A DNA stretch of 64,000 nt from Lactiplantibacillus daowaiensis (GTDB taxonomy: Bacteria; Bacillota; Bacilli; Lactobacillales; Lactobacillaceae), in assembly GCF_005405085.1 (NCBI RefSeq), contig NZ_BJDJ01000005.1, positions 78,243 to 142,242 on the forward strand. Direction: 5' to 3'. The notes under the pieces were generated by a model. The model was not told the DNA's origin and made no database searches. It saw only the letters and a program-made list of their open reading frames with translations. This document shows positions 43,340 to 52,575 of this stretch, in pieces (position 1 is the stretch's first letter; each line of letters opens with the position of its first letter). A program made the translations under genes and the position numbers.

Positions 43340-44275
43340 ATGAAATTAGCAACTCGTATCAATTCATTTTTACCCCAAGATAATCAAGATTTAAAAACGG
43401 TTTTTGCACAGTTTCATCAGTTGGGTTTGACCCACGTTGACTTAAATTATCCGGAACATGTCACAAATTATTCAGCAACTAAAATGAAAGCGCTTCTTGA
43501 AGCGGAGGATTTACAATTAAATGGGATGGCTTTGCGGTTTAAAGATGAGTTCTTAAACGGGGACTTAGGTAATACCGACACAACATTAGCAAATAAAGCG
43601 ATTCAACTGTGTCAAGACGCTGCTGATTATTGTCGCGAAGCTGGCGGTCAAGTGGTAACGGTTTGGATGGCCCATGATGGCTTTGATTATAGTTTTCAAA
43701 TCGATTATTTAGCAGTTTGGAATCGGCTGGTAAAAGCCTTCCAAGCAATGGCTGATTATGCGCCAGATATCAAATTTAGTATTGAATACAAACCATTTCA
43801 ACCAAGAGGCTACGCGTTTGTTGATAGTATGGGTATCGATGGGATGATGCTTGCTGAAATTAATCGGCCTAATGTTGGCGTGACGCTAGATTATTGTCAC
43901 ATGTTGATGAAACATGAAAATCCAGCAATGGCGGCTGATATTTTTGCGAGTCGGGGGCAATTATTTGGGATTCATTTAAATGATGGTTATGGCTTAAATG
44001 ATGATGGCCTAATGATTGGGACGGCTAGTCCGTTCAAGACACTTGAATTTCTATATTATATTAAAAAGCATCATTACGATGGCATGCTGTACTTTGATAC
44101 GTTCCCAGTTATTGAACAAGCTACTGCGGAATGTGAGCAAAATATCAAGATGATTGTGTATTTAGATCAGTTAATTGACCAAATCGGCTTACCAGCGATT
44201 GAAAAAGTTATTGCGCAAAATGATGCAATTGCGGCCCACCAGTTGATGATGCAATTTCTTAGTCCTAAAGCGTAA
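43340..44275 (+). CDS. sugar phosphate isomerase/epimerase-like TIM-barrel protein
   Basis: 311 residues of the xylose-isomerase-like TIM-barrel (AP endonuclease 2) superfamily. Metal ligands are expected in FSIEYKPFQP (Glu), VTLDYCHML (Asp, His), GIHLNDGYG (His, Asp) and YFDTFP. These proteins epimerise or isomerise ketoses or their phosphates (for example tagatose, allulose or ribulose phosphates). First gene of an operon with a PTS permease, so the substrate is probably the phosphorylated form of the imported sugar. AGGAGG lies before the ATG. Confidence 0.85.
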   Translation: MKLATRINSFLPQDNQDLKTVFAQFHQLGLTHVDLNYPEHVTNYSATKMKALLEAEDLQLNGMALRFKDEFLNGDLGNTDTTLANKAIQLCQDAADYCREAGGQVVTVWMAHDGFDYSFQIDYLAVWNRLVKAFQAMADYAPDIKFSIEYKPFQPRGYAFVDSMGIDGMMLAEINRPNVGVTLDYCHMLMKHENPAMAADIFASRGQLFGIHLNDGYGLNDDGLMIGTASPFKTLEFLYYIKKHHYDGMLYFDTFPVIEQATAECEQNIKMIVYLDQLIDQIGLPAIEKVIAQNDAIAAHQLMMQFLSPKA

Positions 44276-44305
44276 AACCAATAAGTGTTATGAGGAGTGA
44301 ATCAC

Positions 44306-45691
44306 ATGGCTATGAATTTTAAACAAGCAGCCCAAGACATCTTAGCGGATGTTGGTGGTGCTGAAAATGTTACGAATATGACCCACTGTGCGACGCGATT
44401 ACGATTGAACTTGGCAGACCGTTCACTTGCTGATGATGAGAAAATCAGTGCCATTCCTGGCGTTTTAAATGTTGTCTATCAAGCTGGTCAATATCAGATC
44501 CTAATTGGTACCGAAGTGCCAAAACTATATGCAGAATTTGAACAAGCGGTTGCGGTTGCTCGTGGTGATGCGCCGCTTGCAACCAATCAAGAAAGCACTG
44601 ACAAGGGGAGTATTATTTCGAGAATTTTTTCGGCTATTTCAGCCATTTTTGCCCCTTTACTACCAGCGTTGGCGGGTTCTGGTATTTTAAGAGGACTACT
44701 GATTTTAGCCACCCAAGTTGGGTTTATTAAGACAGGTACTGGGACGTATACCATCTTGTATGCCGCTTCCATGAGTGTGTTTTACTTCTTGCCAATTTTG
44801 TTAGCGTTTACGTCTGCGAAGCGATTTGGTGCGAGTCCTTATTTGTCGGCTTTAATTGGGTCAGCCTTACTTTATCCTGATTTTATTAATTTAATGGGAA
44901 AAGCCGGGAATGGGGTCGTCACTCATTTCTTTGGGATTCCAGCGGTATTGATGAATTACAATTCGACCGTTGTGCCTATTATCTTAGCGATTTGGGCTTA
45001 TTCTTATCTATACAAATGGTTGGATAAACATGTCCCAGAAAGCTTAAAGTTAGTTGTCTTGCCGATGGTTTCACTCCTAGTAATGGTGCCGTTGACCATT
45101 ATTGTTATTGGACCTTTGGGTGTTTATAGTGGTGAAGCAATTGCTGCATTTGTCAATTGGTTAATCGCCCGATCAAGTATTTTAGCCGGAGTCGTTGTTG
45201 GTGGCGGTTGGAGTATCTTAGTCAGCATGGGGATTCATTGGGCTGTTAATCCCATCATGATCAATAATATCGCTAATAATGGATTTGATTATATTTGTCC
45301 ATGGACGTTTGCTTGTAACTTTGCCGTTATTGGTGCGACTTTGGGCGTTTGGCTTAAAGCGCGGGATCAAAAATTACGGAGTTTTGCAGTCACTGGATTT
45401 GTGACGATTGCACTTTCAGCTATTATTGAACCCACATTATTTGGATTGCTTGTAAAGAACCGTAAGATTTGGTTAGCTCAGATTATCGGTGGGATGGCCG
45501 GTGGGGCCTATCTAGGGCTAACTAAGGTTGTGACGAACGCCTTCGTCTTTGGGAGTGTGACAACTTTCCCAGCTTTTATCGAAAAGAATGGGATGAATTT
45601 CTTAAATGCCATGGTCGGATTAGCAATTGCATTTGTGGTTGGCGCAATTTTAGCGTACTTTTTCACGAAACGTGATGAAAAGTTAGCATAG
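44306..45691 (+). CDS. PTS sugar permease EIIBC, beta-glucoside/glucose superfamily
   Basis: 461 residues. The EIIB part (1-~85) has NMTHCATRLRLNL with the phosphorylated Cys. A linker leads to a ten-helix EIIC domain with GMGIHWAVNPI-like segment (SMGIHWAVNPIMINNI) and the E of SAIIEPTLFG as sugar-site Glu. No EIIA is fused; a separate EIIA is encoded at the end of the operon. Start set 8 bases behind GAGGAG. Sugar not identifiable from sequence. Confidence 0.9.
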   Translation: MAMNFKQAAQDILADVGGAENVTNMTHCATRLRLNLADRSLADDEKISAIPGVLNVVYQAGQYQILIGTEVPKLYAEFEQAVAVARGDAPLATNQESTDKGSIISRIFSAISAIFAPLLPALAGSGILRGLLILATQVGFIKTGTGTYTILYAASMSVFYFLPILLAFTSAKRFGASPYLSALIGSALLYPDFINLMGKAGNGVVTHFFGIPAVLMNYNSTVVPIILAIWAYSYLYKWLDKHVPESLKLVVLPMVSLLVMVPLTIIVIGPLGVYSGEAIAAFVNWLIARSSILAGVVVGGGWSILVSMGIHWAVNPIMINNIANNGFDYICPWTFACNFAVIGATLGVWLKARDQKLRSFAVTGFVTIALSAIIEPTLFGLLVKNRKIWLAQIIGGMAGGAYLGLTKVVTNAFVFGSVTTFPAFIEKNGMNFLNAMVGLAIAFVVGAILAYFFTKRDEKLA

Positions 45692-45762
45692 AGCGTTTAC
45701 TTTTCTGACGAACCCCCACATACTATGATTATATCAATGAAATTTAAGGTGGAGGTTGACCT

Positions 45763-46503
45763 ATGATACCCTATGAACGACAGGAACGCATTTTGCAGTT
45801 TCTAACGGATAAAGATCTTGTAAAGATTGATGAAATTCATGCTCAACTGCCAGAGTTTTCATTATCAACACTCCGACGTGACTTGAAGAGTTTGGAATCG
45901 AATGGCAAAATTGAATATTTAATTGGTGGTGGGGTCAAAGCAATCGCATCGATTGGTGAAATACCAATGACAAAAAAGACCGCATTACACTCAACCGAAA
46001 AGCAAGTGATCGCTGAGCGTGCGGCGGGTTTAGTTCAAGATGGCGAGAGTGTTTATATTGATTCTGGGTCAAACGGTACGCTGTTATTAAAACGATTATT
46101 GGACCGACCAGTAACGATTTACACGACCAATACGACAATTTTTAGTGTCAATACGCCTATTCAAGCCAAAGTCATGATGTTGGGTGGTCAATACATCCCA
46201 TCGATTTCTTCTTTGAGTGGGACTTTGACCGAGAATACACTACGAGACCTTTACTTTGATCGGGCTTTCTTGGGCGTTAATGGTGTCGATGATCAAAATG
46301 GTGTCACGACGCCAAATATTGCCGAAGCCACGAAAAAGCGATTGATTAAAAAAAATTCAAAACAAACTTATTTGTTGTGTGATAGTAGTAAGTTTCATCG
46401 GACGGCCACTGTTAGGGCTTTTGACCTTGATGGGGTCACGTTGATATCAGATAAAAGTGATCATGATTTAGGCCAATTAGTGCCAATTTTAATTCCAGAG
46501 TAA
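45763..46503 (+). CDS. DeoR-family transcriptional regulator
   Basis: 246 residues. N-terminal helix-turn-helix of DeoR type (ERQERILQFLTDKDLVKIDE, FSLSTLRRDLKSLESNGKIE) and a C-terminal sugar-phosphate binding domain with VYIDSGSNGTLLLKRL and YLLCDSSKFHRTA. These proteins respond to phosphorylated sugars. GGTGGAGG lies 7 bases before the ATG. The gap to the permease is 71 bases without a terminator, so it is in the operon, which it likely represses. Confidence 0.9.
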   Translation: MIPYERQERILQFLTDKDLVKIDEIHAQLPEFSLSTLRRDLKSLESNGKIEYLIGGGVKAIASIGEIPMTKKTALHSTEKQVIAERAAGLVQDGESVYIDSGSNGTLLLKRLLDRPVTIYTTNTTIFSVNTPIQAKVMMLGGQYIPSISSLSGTLTENTLRDLYFDRAFLGVNGVDDQNGVTTPNIAEATKKRLIKKNSKQTYLLCDSSKFHRTATVRAFDLDGVTLISDKSDHDLGQLVPILIPE

Positions 46504-46518
46504 GAGAGGAAAAAGACG

Positions 46519-46986
46519 ATGGGTTTATTTTTTAAAAAGTCAGCCACAGCTTTATATGCCCCAGCTACGGGCCAGTTAAAATCAATAGCGGCGGTTAAGG
46601 ATACGGTGTTTTCCAGTCAAGCGTTAGGTGATGGCTATGCAGTTGAACCGAGTGATGGCGCGATTTATGCGCCAATTGAGGGCACGGTGACGTCAGTCTT
46701 TCCAACGAAACACGCGATTGGATTAAAGACCAAGCAAGGTATCGAAGTGCTATTGCACTTAGGTATTGATACGGTTGAATTAAATGGTAACGGTTTTACG
46801 ATGCATGTTAGCGAAGGCAGTCAAGTGACACCAACAACTAAGTTAGTAGATATGGATTTAAATTACTTAGCTGACCAGAAGAAAGTCACCGACGTGATTG
46901 TTATTTTTACCAATTTAAACAAACAAAAGCTTAGTTATACTACTGGTGCTGCTCAAGCGGGAGCCGAAGTTGGTCATTTAGCGTAA
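46519..46986 (+). CDS. PTS EIIA component, glucose family
   Basis: 155 residues. Glucose-type EIIA (Crr-like) fold with the phosphorylated His in VLLHLGIDTVELNG and the earlier GDGYAVEPSDGAIYAPIEG. It accepts phosphate from HPr and passes it to the EIIB Cys of the operon's permease. 15 bases after the DeoR gene, ending at a strong terminator. Confidence 0.92.
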   Translation: MGLFFKKSATALYAPATGQLKSIAAVKDTVFSSQALGDGYAVEPSDGAIYAPIEGTVTSVFPTKHAIGLKTKQGIEVLLHLGIDTVELNGNGFTMHVSEGSQVTPTTKLVDMDLNYLADQKKVTDVIVIFTNLNKQKLSYTTGAAQAGAEVGHLA

Positions 46987-46990
46987 GCAA

Positions 46991-47031
46991 ACAAAAAAGT
47001 CCTTGGAAAATTTTTCCAAGGACTTTTTTTA
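46991..47031. terminator. bidirectional intrinsic terminator
   Basis: AAAAAAGTCCTTGGAAAA and its complement; T-tracts both ways, between convergent genes. Confidence 0.92.
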
Positions 47032-47035
47032 GTTT

Positions 47036-48256
47036 TTAATCAAATTCAGTTGCGTTGATCCAATAAGTGGCACCACTGGTTGGGACAACTCGGTACCAAG
47101 TGGTCTTAACACCATCGATCGTCCGGAAACCTTCACAATTAATGTTAACGGTTTGGCCGCGTAAACTAGTCGTGTTACCGACGGCTTTGGACAAGTAGTG
47201 GGTATTTGGAATATGGTTGTAAGTCGTGGCGTTACTGGTTGACTTGACCGTCTTTTGTAGCGTTAAGTTCTTGTTGAACGTTAACGTGCCAAAGTCGATA
47301 GCCTTGCTGTAGACCCAGTATTTTTGAGCAGATTGTGACTTCTTAAACCGAATCCGATACCATTTAGATTTGGCCTTAGTCTTGGTTCCAATCTCATCAA
47401 TATAAATACGCTTACCGGTGTAAGCTTTAGACCGTGTCCAAGTGTATTTCTTAGTCGCACGGGTCCCTTTAATGTGATTATAGAGACGGTACTTCGTGTA
47501 ACTGCTACTTAACTTCGCAGTCTCACTACCAGAACCTTTTTGATAGGTCGCAGTTTCATAAGTCTTGTGGATTAAGTTATACTGGCGCTTAACTTGTTCG
47601 TAGAATTGGGCCATGGTATAAGCTTGACCAAAATACTTCTTCCCAGCTGAAGCATAATAGCCAACGGGATCGGTATGAGTGGTGCCGCCTAAGAAGTTAG
47701 AAACGGCATTGTGTGACCAAACTGTCCCTTTACCATCAGACATGGCATTATTGGGTTTTAAATTGTATTCGTTTAAAATGTAAGCTGTATAGTAGGCGGC
47801 ATTGGCAACTTCATGTGCAAAGGCCGACTTGCTATGAACTTCGACTTGTTCGAATTGGACATAACGTTGGTTGGCTGCGGGACCAGCACCCCAAGCCAAG
47901 TAATTGGTATTGGCGATGTTGACGATCCGAGACGCATCCACGAAACTGTGCACGAAAGCATTACTGTAATGCGCCTTCATATACGCAATTTCGCCGTAAA
48001 TCGTTGAAGTAGCATTGGCCGTTTCATGAACAACGACACCTTCGGGCTTACCAACGCCGTTACGGTATTTATATTTTGGAAAGCCACTCCAAATTGATTT
48101 GGTGACTGTGGCGTGACCGATTTTTTGATTACTAATGTAGCTATTGACGCTTTCAGCGTGCGCTGTGGTTAAACTTGTCACAACGCCAACTCCAAGCACG
48201 GCTACCCCGGTAACCAATGCCCGTAAAACGTGGGACCCCGTTGATGCTAACTTCAT
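47036..48256 (-). CDS. secreted N-acetylmuramoyl-L-alanine amidase with GW/SH3-like repeats
   Basis: 406 residues. Signal peptide (RALVTGVAVLGVGVVTSL, cut after AHA). Amidase_2 domain from ~50 to ~215: zinc ligands expected in GVVVHETANA, AFVHSF and TTHTDPVGYY, with HNA and YVQFEQVEVH between. Then three ~70-residue basic GW/SH3-like modules that bind wall polymers (KWYRIRFKKSQSAQKYWVYS, TTWYRVVPTSGATYWIN). Cuts the MurNAc-L-Ala bond of peptidoglycan; an autolysin. GGAAAGG lies before the ATG. Isolated gene. Confidence 0.93.
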   Translation of the reverse strand: MKLASTGSHVLRALVTGVAVLGVGVVTSLTTAHAESVNSYISNQKIGHATVTKSIWSGFPKYKYRNGVGKPEGVVVHETANATSTIYGEIAYMKAHYSNAFVHSFVDASRIVNIANTNYLAWGAGPAANQRYVQFEQVEVHSKSAFAHEVANAAYYTAYILNEYNLKPNNAMSDGKGTVWSHNAVSNFLGGTTHTDPVGYYASAGKKYFGQAYTMAQFYEQVKRQYNLIHKTYETATYQKGSGSETAKLSSSYTKYRLYNHIKGTRATKKYTWTRSKAYTGKRIYIDEIGTKTKAKSKWYRIRFKKSQSAQKYWVYSKAIDFGTLTFNKNLTLQKTVKSTSNATTYNHIPNTHYLSKAVGNTTSLRGQTVNINCEGFRTIDGVKTTWYRVVPTSGATYWINATEFD

Positions 48257-48492
48257 TGATTTGCGACCTTTCCATTCTTTTGCTTTAAGTACATCTTATT
48301 TTTTATCAGCGTACTCAAATGTGTCTATATTTTAGAATAACACTATTGGTACAATGCGAGAACCATTCAAGCACCAAGTGTACCTGGGAAATGTTGCAAT
48401 TGGATTACAATAAGCTTACATTCTCGACTAGTTCGACCGCGAGTAAACAGTTCATGAGTGAAATTCACAATAATTTGCAGGTGGTGGGTCAA

Positions 48493-49155
48493 ATGACACG
48501 GAAAAAAATTAATGTTGGTTGGCAGAGTTACATCATTTTATTGGTCATTTGGAGTGGCGTAACCCCGGTCATTCATGGCTGGTTACCGTTGCACCTTCAT
48601 GGTTGGCCGTTTGATTTAACGACGGTATTGGCTAAAGGGATTTTGTGGTCGGCGTTAACGTGGTGGTATTTGACGCATTATCGCTCACAATTGGCAGATA
48701 CGCCGCATCGATTATGGCATTGGCGTTTGCCAGGGACGTTTTGGCTAAGTTTGGTGACGATTGTGGTGATTCAAGGCATTGGTCAGCTATGGCGGCCAAC
48801 ACCATTCGCTTTGACCCCGGACCTGTGGACCAAAGAAAATGGTCAAGTCATCAACGTCATGTTAGCCGCAGGTGTTTTTGAAGAATGGTTCTTTCGAGGC
48901 TGGTTGACCAACTATTTGAGTCAGCGCAAAACGACTTTTTGGCAGGTCAATCTGGCACAAGCAGTGGCCTTTCAAGTGATTCATTTTCCTTTGTATCTCG
49001 TTAACGGTTATACGCCGTTAGTGTGGTTAGCAAACATTGCTTGTGTCTTGCCTTTAGGACTCTTGTTTGGCTGGAACTATCACCGTAGTCACAACATTTG
49101 GCCGTCGATCCTGCTGCATATCACCTGGAATAGTCTGGTGTTTTTGCTAAATTAA
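48493..49155 (+). CDS. CPBP-family intramembrane metalloprotease (Abi domain)
   Basis: About 220 residues with six or seven helices. The protease motifs are FEEWFFRGWL (EExxxR), AFQVIHFPLYL (FxxxH) and LLHITWNSLVF (HxxxN/B). Relatives include bacteriocin-immunity and prenyl-protease (CAAX) proteins. Start at MTRKKINV is preferred because GGTGGG precedes it; longer in-frame versions are possible, the next at 48454. Single gene. Confidence 0.82.
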   Translation: MTRKKINVGWQSYIILLVIWSGVTPVIHGWLPLHLHGWPFDLTTVLAKGILWSALTWWYLTHYRSQLADTPHRLWHWRLPGTFWLSLVTIVVIQGIGQLWRPTPFALTPDLWTKENGQVINVMLAAGVFEEWFFRGWLTNYLSQRKTTFWQVNLAQAVAFQVIHFPLYLVNGYTPLVWLANIACVLPLGLLFGWNYHRSHNIWPSILLHITWNSLVFLLN

Positions 49156-49175
49156 AAATTAATGATAAAAATTGC

Positions 49176-49204
49176 TTGACGATTAAATTAACCGGTGGTA
49201 TTGT
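49176..49204 (+). promoter_or_regulatory. promoter of the T-box leader
   Basis: -35 TTGACG, 17-base spacer, -10 TATTGT; transcription should begin at about 49211. Confidence 0.7.
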
Positions 49205-49211
49205 TAATGAC

Positions 49212-49465
49212 AAGTTAATAAGCGAACGTTAAACGTTACATCAAGTAGCGATAGTTCTGGGTGTCAGGAAGTCGGTGGGTGCTGCGAATCGATCAGGAGC
49301 TATTAGTGAAATACGGTAACCGAGTTTCGATCGAACGGGTAATAACTAGAACCGTTATCTTCTAGTGAGTGGGGATTTTAAATGATTAAAATCTCAACCT
49401 GGGTGGTACCGCGACTAGTCTAATCGTCCCTGTTGTTCTATACGAACAATGGGGGCGATTTTTTT
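49212..49465 (+). promoter_or_regulatory. T-box riboswitch leader, probably tyrosine-specific
   Basis: The antiterminator bulge AACCTGGGTGGTACCGCG (49395-49412) is the canonical T-box sequence. Stem I has AGTA on its 5' side, the apical GTCGGTGGGTGCTGCGAATC, and GAA followed by TAC on the 3' side, the loop-E arrangement of a specifier loop; TAC is a Tyr codon. The end is a terminator (AATCG...CGATT, 49421-49465, with T-tract). When uncharged tRNA binds, the antiterminator forms and the NhaC-type gene is read. Specificity is my reading of the loop; folding would confirm it. Confidence 0.9.
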
Positions 49466-49493
49466 GATGCAATTAAAGAAGAGGATGATAACG

Positions 49494-49541
49494 ATGACGA
49501 TAAAACAATGTGGTGGGTTGGTTCGATATTACCGGTGCTAA
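49494..49541 (+). CDS. possible 15-codon leader peptide with two Tyr codons
   Basis: MTIKQCGGLVRYYRC with AGAGG upstream, between the T-box terminator and the antiporter gene; the frame extends nine codons further up to an ATG without a ribosome site. Adjacent TAT-TAC Tyr codons near the end, behind a Tyr-type T-box, are suggestive of a second, translational layer of control. It may be chance. Confidence 0.3.
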   Translation: MTIKQCGGLVRYYRC

Positions 49542-49586
49542 AAAGTTGGCTGTCACACTTGATTGACCTGATGAGGAGCAAAATTT

Positions 49587-51017
49587 ATGAAATCAACTAA
49601 AGGTACCCCAAAAATTAGCACCATTGAAGCCGTAATTGTATTGTTAGTCGTTTTAGGCATTATGAGTCTGGGCGTGATTGGTTTTGGCTTGTCACCACAA
49701 GTCCCAGTGTTATTAGCAATGGGGGTGGTAACCGCTTGGGCGATGTTGCGCGGTTTCCCATGGTCAGCCGTTAACGCCGGCATTAAAGAAGGCATCGATC
49801 AAGGGATCATTCCCATTTTTATCTTTATTCTGATTGGCGCGATGATTTCAACTTGGATCGCGGCCGGTACGATTCCGACCTTAATGGTCATCGGCTTCAA
49901 ATTGATCAATGTCCAATGGTTCTTGCCATCGGTCTTTATCGTTTGTACGTTAGTTGGTGCGGCAGTGGGGAGTGCGTTTACAGTAACGTCCACGGTCGGC
50001 ATCGCCTTTTTCGGGATGGGTGTCACGATGAATTTGAATCCGGCTTTAGTGGCCGGGGCGATTATTAGCGGTGGGATTTTTGGCGATAAATTATCGCCGT
50101 TATCAGAAACCAATAATTTAGCCTCAGCGGTCGTTGATACTGATTTATTTGCCCACATCAAACACTTACTATGGAGTACGTTGCCAGCCGGCATCATCAC
50201 GTTAGGCTTGTTTGCGATGTTAGGTCATGACAACAGTAGTACGAGTTTGGCGAAGATTCATCAGACCGTGAGTGTGTTAAACGGCAACTTTAGTATTTCG
50301 GCCTTATCCCTATTACCAATTGTCTTAGTCTTTGTTTGCGCGGGGTTTAAGATGCCCGCCATTCCAACGATGTTACTGAATATCTTTATTTCTGCCGGGT
50401 TGATTTTATTTGAACAACCCAACCTGAGTATGACAAAATTAACGGCGATTATTAATACTGGATTTGTATCTAAGACTGGGAATACGAGTGTCGATACGTT
50501 ACTTTCACGTGGTGGCATCGTCAGCATGATGAGTATGGTGGCGTTGATCGTTGTGACGTTATCATTGGGTGGTCTATTAATGAAGTTTGGCTTGATTGGG
50601 CAAATCATGACACCGATTGCCAAGCATTTAACGAGTGATGGTAAATTAATTACGGCCGGAATCGTGACTTGTATCGGGGTCAATGTCTTTGTTGGTGAAC
50701 AATTTTTATCAATCATCTTACCCGGCCGTGCTTTCCGGCAAGCCTTCCATGATGGCGGTTTGGGGGATCAATCGTTAGGACGAGTCTTAGAAGATGGCGG
50801 CACAGTCATCAATTACTTAGTACCTTGGGGTGTTGGTGGGGTCTTTTTAACCACTACTTTAGGGGTACCCACGGTTCAATACTTACCATTCGTTTTCTTT
50901 AGCCTCTTGTGCCCGGTAATTTCAATTATTAGTGGCTTCACAGGCATTGGCTTAGCCCATTTACACCAAGCAAAAACTAGCCCAGCCAAATTACACCAAG
51001 CGACTGAACTGAATTAG
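49587..51017 (+). CDS. nhaC: NhaC-family Na+/H+ (or amino acid) antiporter
   Basis: 476 residues, about 12 helices. NhaC hallmark GIFGDKLSPLSETNNLA and the TVTSTVGIAFFGMG loop are clear. It may be a Na+/H+ exchanger, but T-box controlled NhaC members in Firmicutes are thought to carry amino acids, such as tyrosine. The leader here supports a tyrosine-linked role. GAGGAG is 8 bases before the ATG. Single gene with terminator. Confidence 0.9.
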   Translation: MKSTKGTPKISTIEAVIVLLVVLGIMSLGVIGFGLSPQVPVLLAMGVVTAWAMLRGFPWSAVNAGIKEGIDQGIIPIFIFILIGAMISTWIAAGTIPTLMVIGFKLINVQWFLPSVFIVCTLVGAAVGSAFTVTSTVGIAFFGMGVTMNLNPALVAGAIISGGIFGDKLSPLSETNNLASAVVDTDLFAHIKHLLWSTLPAGIITLGLFAMLGHDNSSTSLAKIHQTVSVLNGNFSISALSLLPIVLVFVCAGFKMPAIPTMLLNIFISAGLILFEQPNLSMTKLTAIINTGFVSKTGNTSVDTLLSRGGIVSMMSMVALIVVTLSLGGLLMKFGLIGQIMTPIAKHLTSDGKLITAGIVTCIGVNVFVGEQFLSIILPGRAFRQAFHDGGLGDQSLGRVLEDGGTVINYLVPWGVGGVFLTTTLGVPTVQYLPFVFFSLLCPVISIISGFTGIGLAHLHQAKTSPAKLHQATELN

Positions 51018-51036
51018 TGTTGAAATAAAAGCAATC

Positions 51037-51082
51037 AAAAAATGCGTCCCACTACGATGAGGTAGTTTGGGACGCATTTTTA
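51037..51082. terminator. bidirectional intrinsic terminator
   Basis: AAAAATGCGTCCCA / TGGGACGCATTTTT arms with inner CTAC/GTAG helix, between convergent genes. Confidence 0.9.
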
Positions 51083-51093
51083 ATGGTACCAGC

Positions 51094-52221
51094 TTATTCA
51101 GTGGTCGTATCTGTCGTTAACGGTTGGTCAGCTTCATCCATCACGTCTTGAAATTTAGCAAAGATCGGATGTGATAAGTTGATCCCCTTGGCCTTGGCAA
51201 TGAACCAAGCCAAAACTTGGAACGGAATAATGGCTAATAAGGGTGCTTTTAAAACATCATCGACTTGGTGGAGCTGCAAAGTTTGTTCGTCGTTGATCGT
51301 TGGCGTGTCACCCGTAAAGCTAATCGTATAAATGTGCGGGGTGACATTAGATTCGAAGTCTTTGATGGCTTGTTGTTTACGCATGACTTGTGGCAACGTG
51401 TTGAGTTCAATGTAGAACTGGCGATGGGTCTCATGGGCCCCTAGATAAGCGCCATGGGTGAAGTCAGCAACGGTGTACCCATTAGTTGGTACTCGCACGA
51501 TTTCAGTGAACTTCGTTTGCATCTCGGCTAACGTCCCGGCGACGACGCTGGGGCCAATTGCCGTGAATTGTTCAGCTAACCCGAAGTCAATCGTGAATTT
51601 CCGATAGTAGTCGTTGGATCGTTGAATGGTTTCGTTGATGTGTTCGATCAACAAGCCGAATTCATCTAATTCTTGGTTAGCGGCTAAGGTCGTGATTAAC
51701 TCGCGGTCCGTGGCACTACGTAGGCCTAAGAACATCAATGACAACATGATGGCACTATAGCTCAAGGTGATATAAGGGATGGTTTCTTTACCCGTTAAAA
51801 TATCAACGGTTGCATCTGTCAGGCTAGTCAAAGGCGACTCTGGTTGACTAGTCATCGCAATCGTATAGGCATGTGTACCCGCTTGGGCTTTCTTTAAGGC
51901 GGCTAAAGTGTCGGGATCTTCACCGCTTAAAGAAATCGCGACCACCGTGTCAATGGCCGGATTAACGTGCCCATAATTGGCATAATGTTCGGCATCTTTA
52001 ATGTCGACTTGAATATCAGCGATGTGCTGCATATAGAGTCGCGCACTTTTAGCGGCATTCAGACTAGACGCCGTGGTTAAAATTAACCAGTGGTGACTAT
52101 CACGGGGCGCTTGTGCCAAGGCACCCCCGATTTGTTCAGGATAGGCAGCTAAAACTTGGTTCAAAACCGGTTGTTCCCGGCGAATATACGACAACATGGT
52201 GGGGTTATTCATCATCATCAT
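51094..52221 (-). CDS. SIS-domain sugar-phosphate protein (FrlB/AgaS/GlmS-like)
   Basis: 375 residues with two SIS folds: the first near ILTTASSLNAAKSARLYMQH and TVVAISLSGEDPDTLAALKK, the second near GPSVVAGTLAEMQTKFTEIV and VADFTHGAYLGAHE. Related to the isomerase half of GlmS and to the fructoselysine-6-P deglycase FrlB. Probably binds an amino- or glycated sugar phosphate. No sugar transporter lies beside it. Four ATG codons in a row open the gene after AAGGAG. Confidence 0.85.
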   Translation of the reverse strand: MMMMNNPTMLSYIRREQPVLNQVLAAYPEQIGGALAQAPRDSHHWLILTTASSLNAAKSARLYMQHIADIQVDIKDAEHYANYGHVNPAIDTVVAISLSGEDPDTLAALKKAQAGTHAYTIAMTSQPESPLTSLTDATVDILTGKETIPYITLSYSAIMLSLMFLGLRSATDRELITTLAANQELDEFGLLIEHINETIQRSNDYYRKFTIDFGLAEQFTAIGPSVVAGTLAEMQTKFTEIVRVPTNGYTVADFTHGAYLGAHETHRQFYIELNTLPQVMRKQQAIKDFESNVTPHIYTISFTGDTPTINDEQTLQLHQVDDVLKAPLLAIIPFQVLAWFIAKAKGINLSHPIFAKFQDVMDEADQPLTTDTTTE

Positions 52222-52420
52222 AGTTAGGAGGACTCCTTAATTTTTAAATAAATGAACTGATTTAGATATCGCTTTCATCATAACCGCTTCCGGCGTACAA
52301 CGCAATGGCTGTTCGATTTACACGGCAAATTTATCAGGTCGAATCATAAATTGTTCGGGTTTGCAATTCAGAAAAAAGTCTGCTAAGGTTACTGACAAAC
52401 CAAAATGATATTAAATAAAC

Positions 52421-52547
52421 AATTGCCTATATAATGCCGTGATAAGGACGGCGAGTTTCTACCCAACACCGTAAATGTTGGACTATAAGCGAATTGAGCC
52501 GCGGGGTCACTCTCTCAATTTGCCGGGAGGGGTCCGGCGGCTTTTTT
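52421..52547 (+). promoter_or_regulatory. purine riboswitch, guanine class, with terminator
   Basis: Aptamer 52421-52495: core TATAAT, GTTTCTACC, CCGTAAAT and GACTATA, close to the xpt-type aptamer. The base matching position 74 is C (GACTA), as in guanine/hypoxanthine binders, not T. P1 pairs the AATT/TATA arms. A terminator follows (GCCGG/CCGGC inside, GGCTTTTTT at the end). GCGAATTGAG, the 3' side of P1, can instead pair with CTCAATTTGC, which would break the terminator, so ligand binding should switch the gene off. Confidence 0.9.
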
Positions 52548-52575
52548 CTCCGGATAGGCAGAAGGAGAAGGAACT

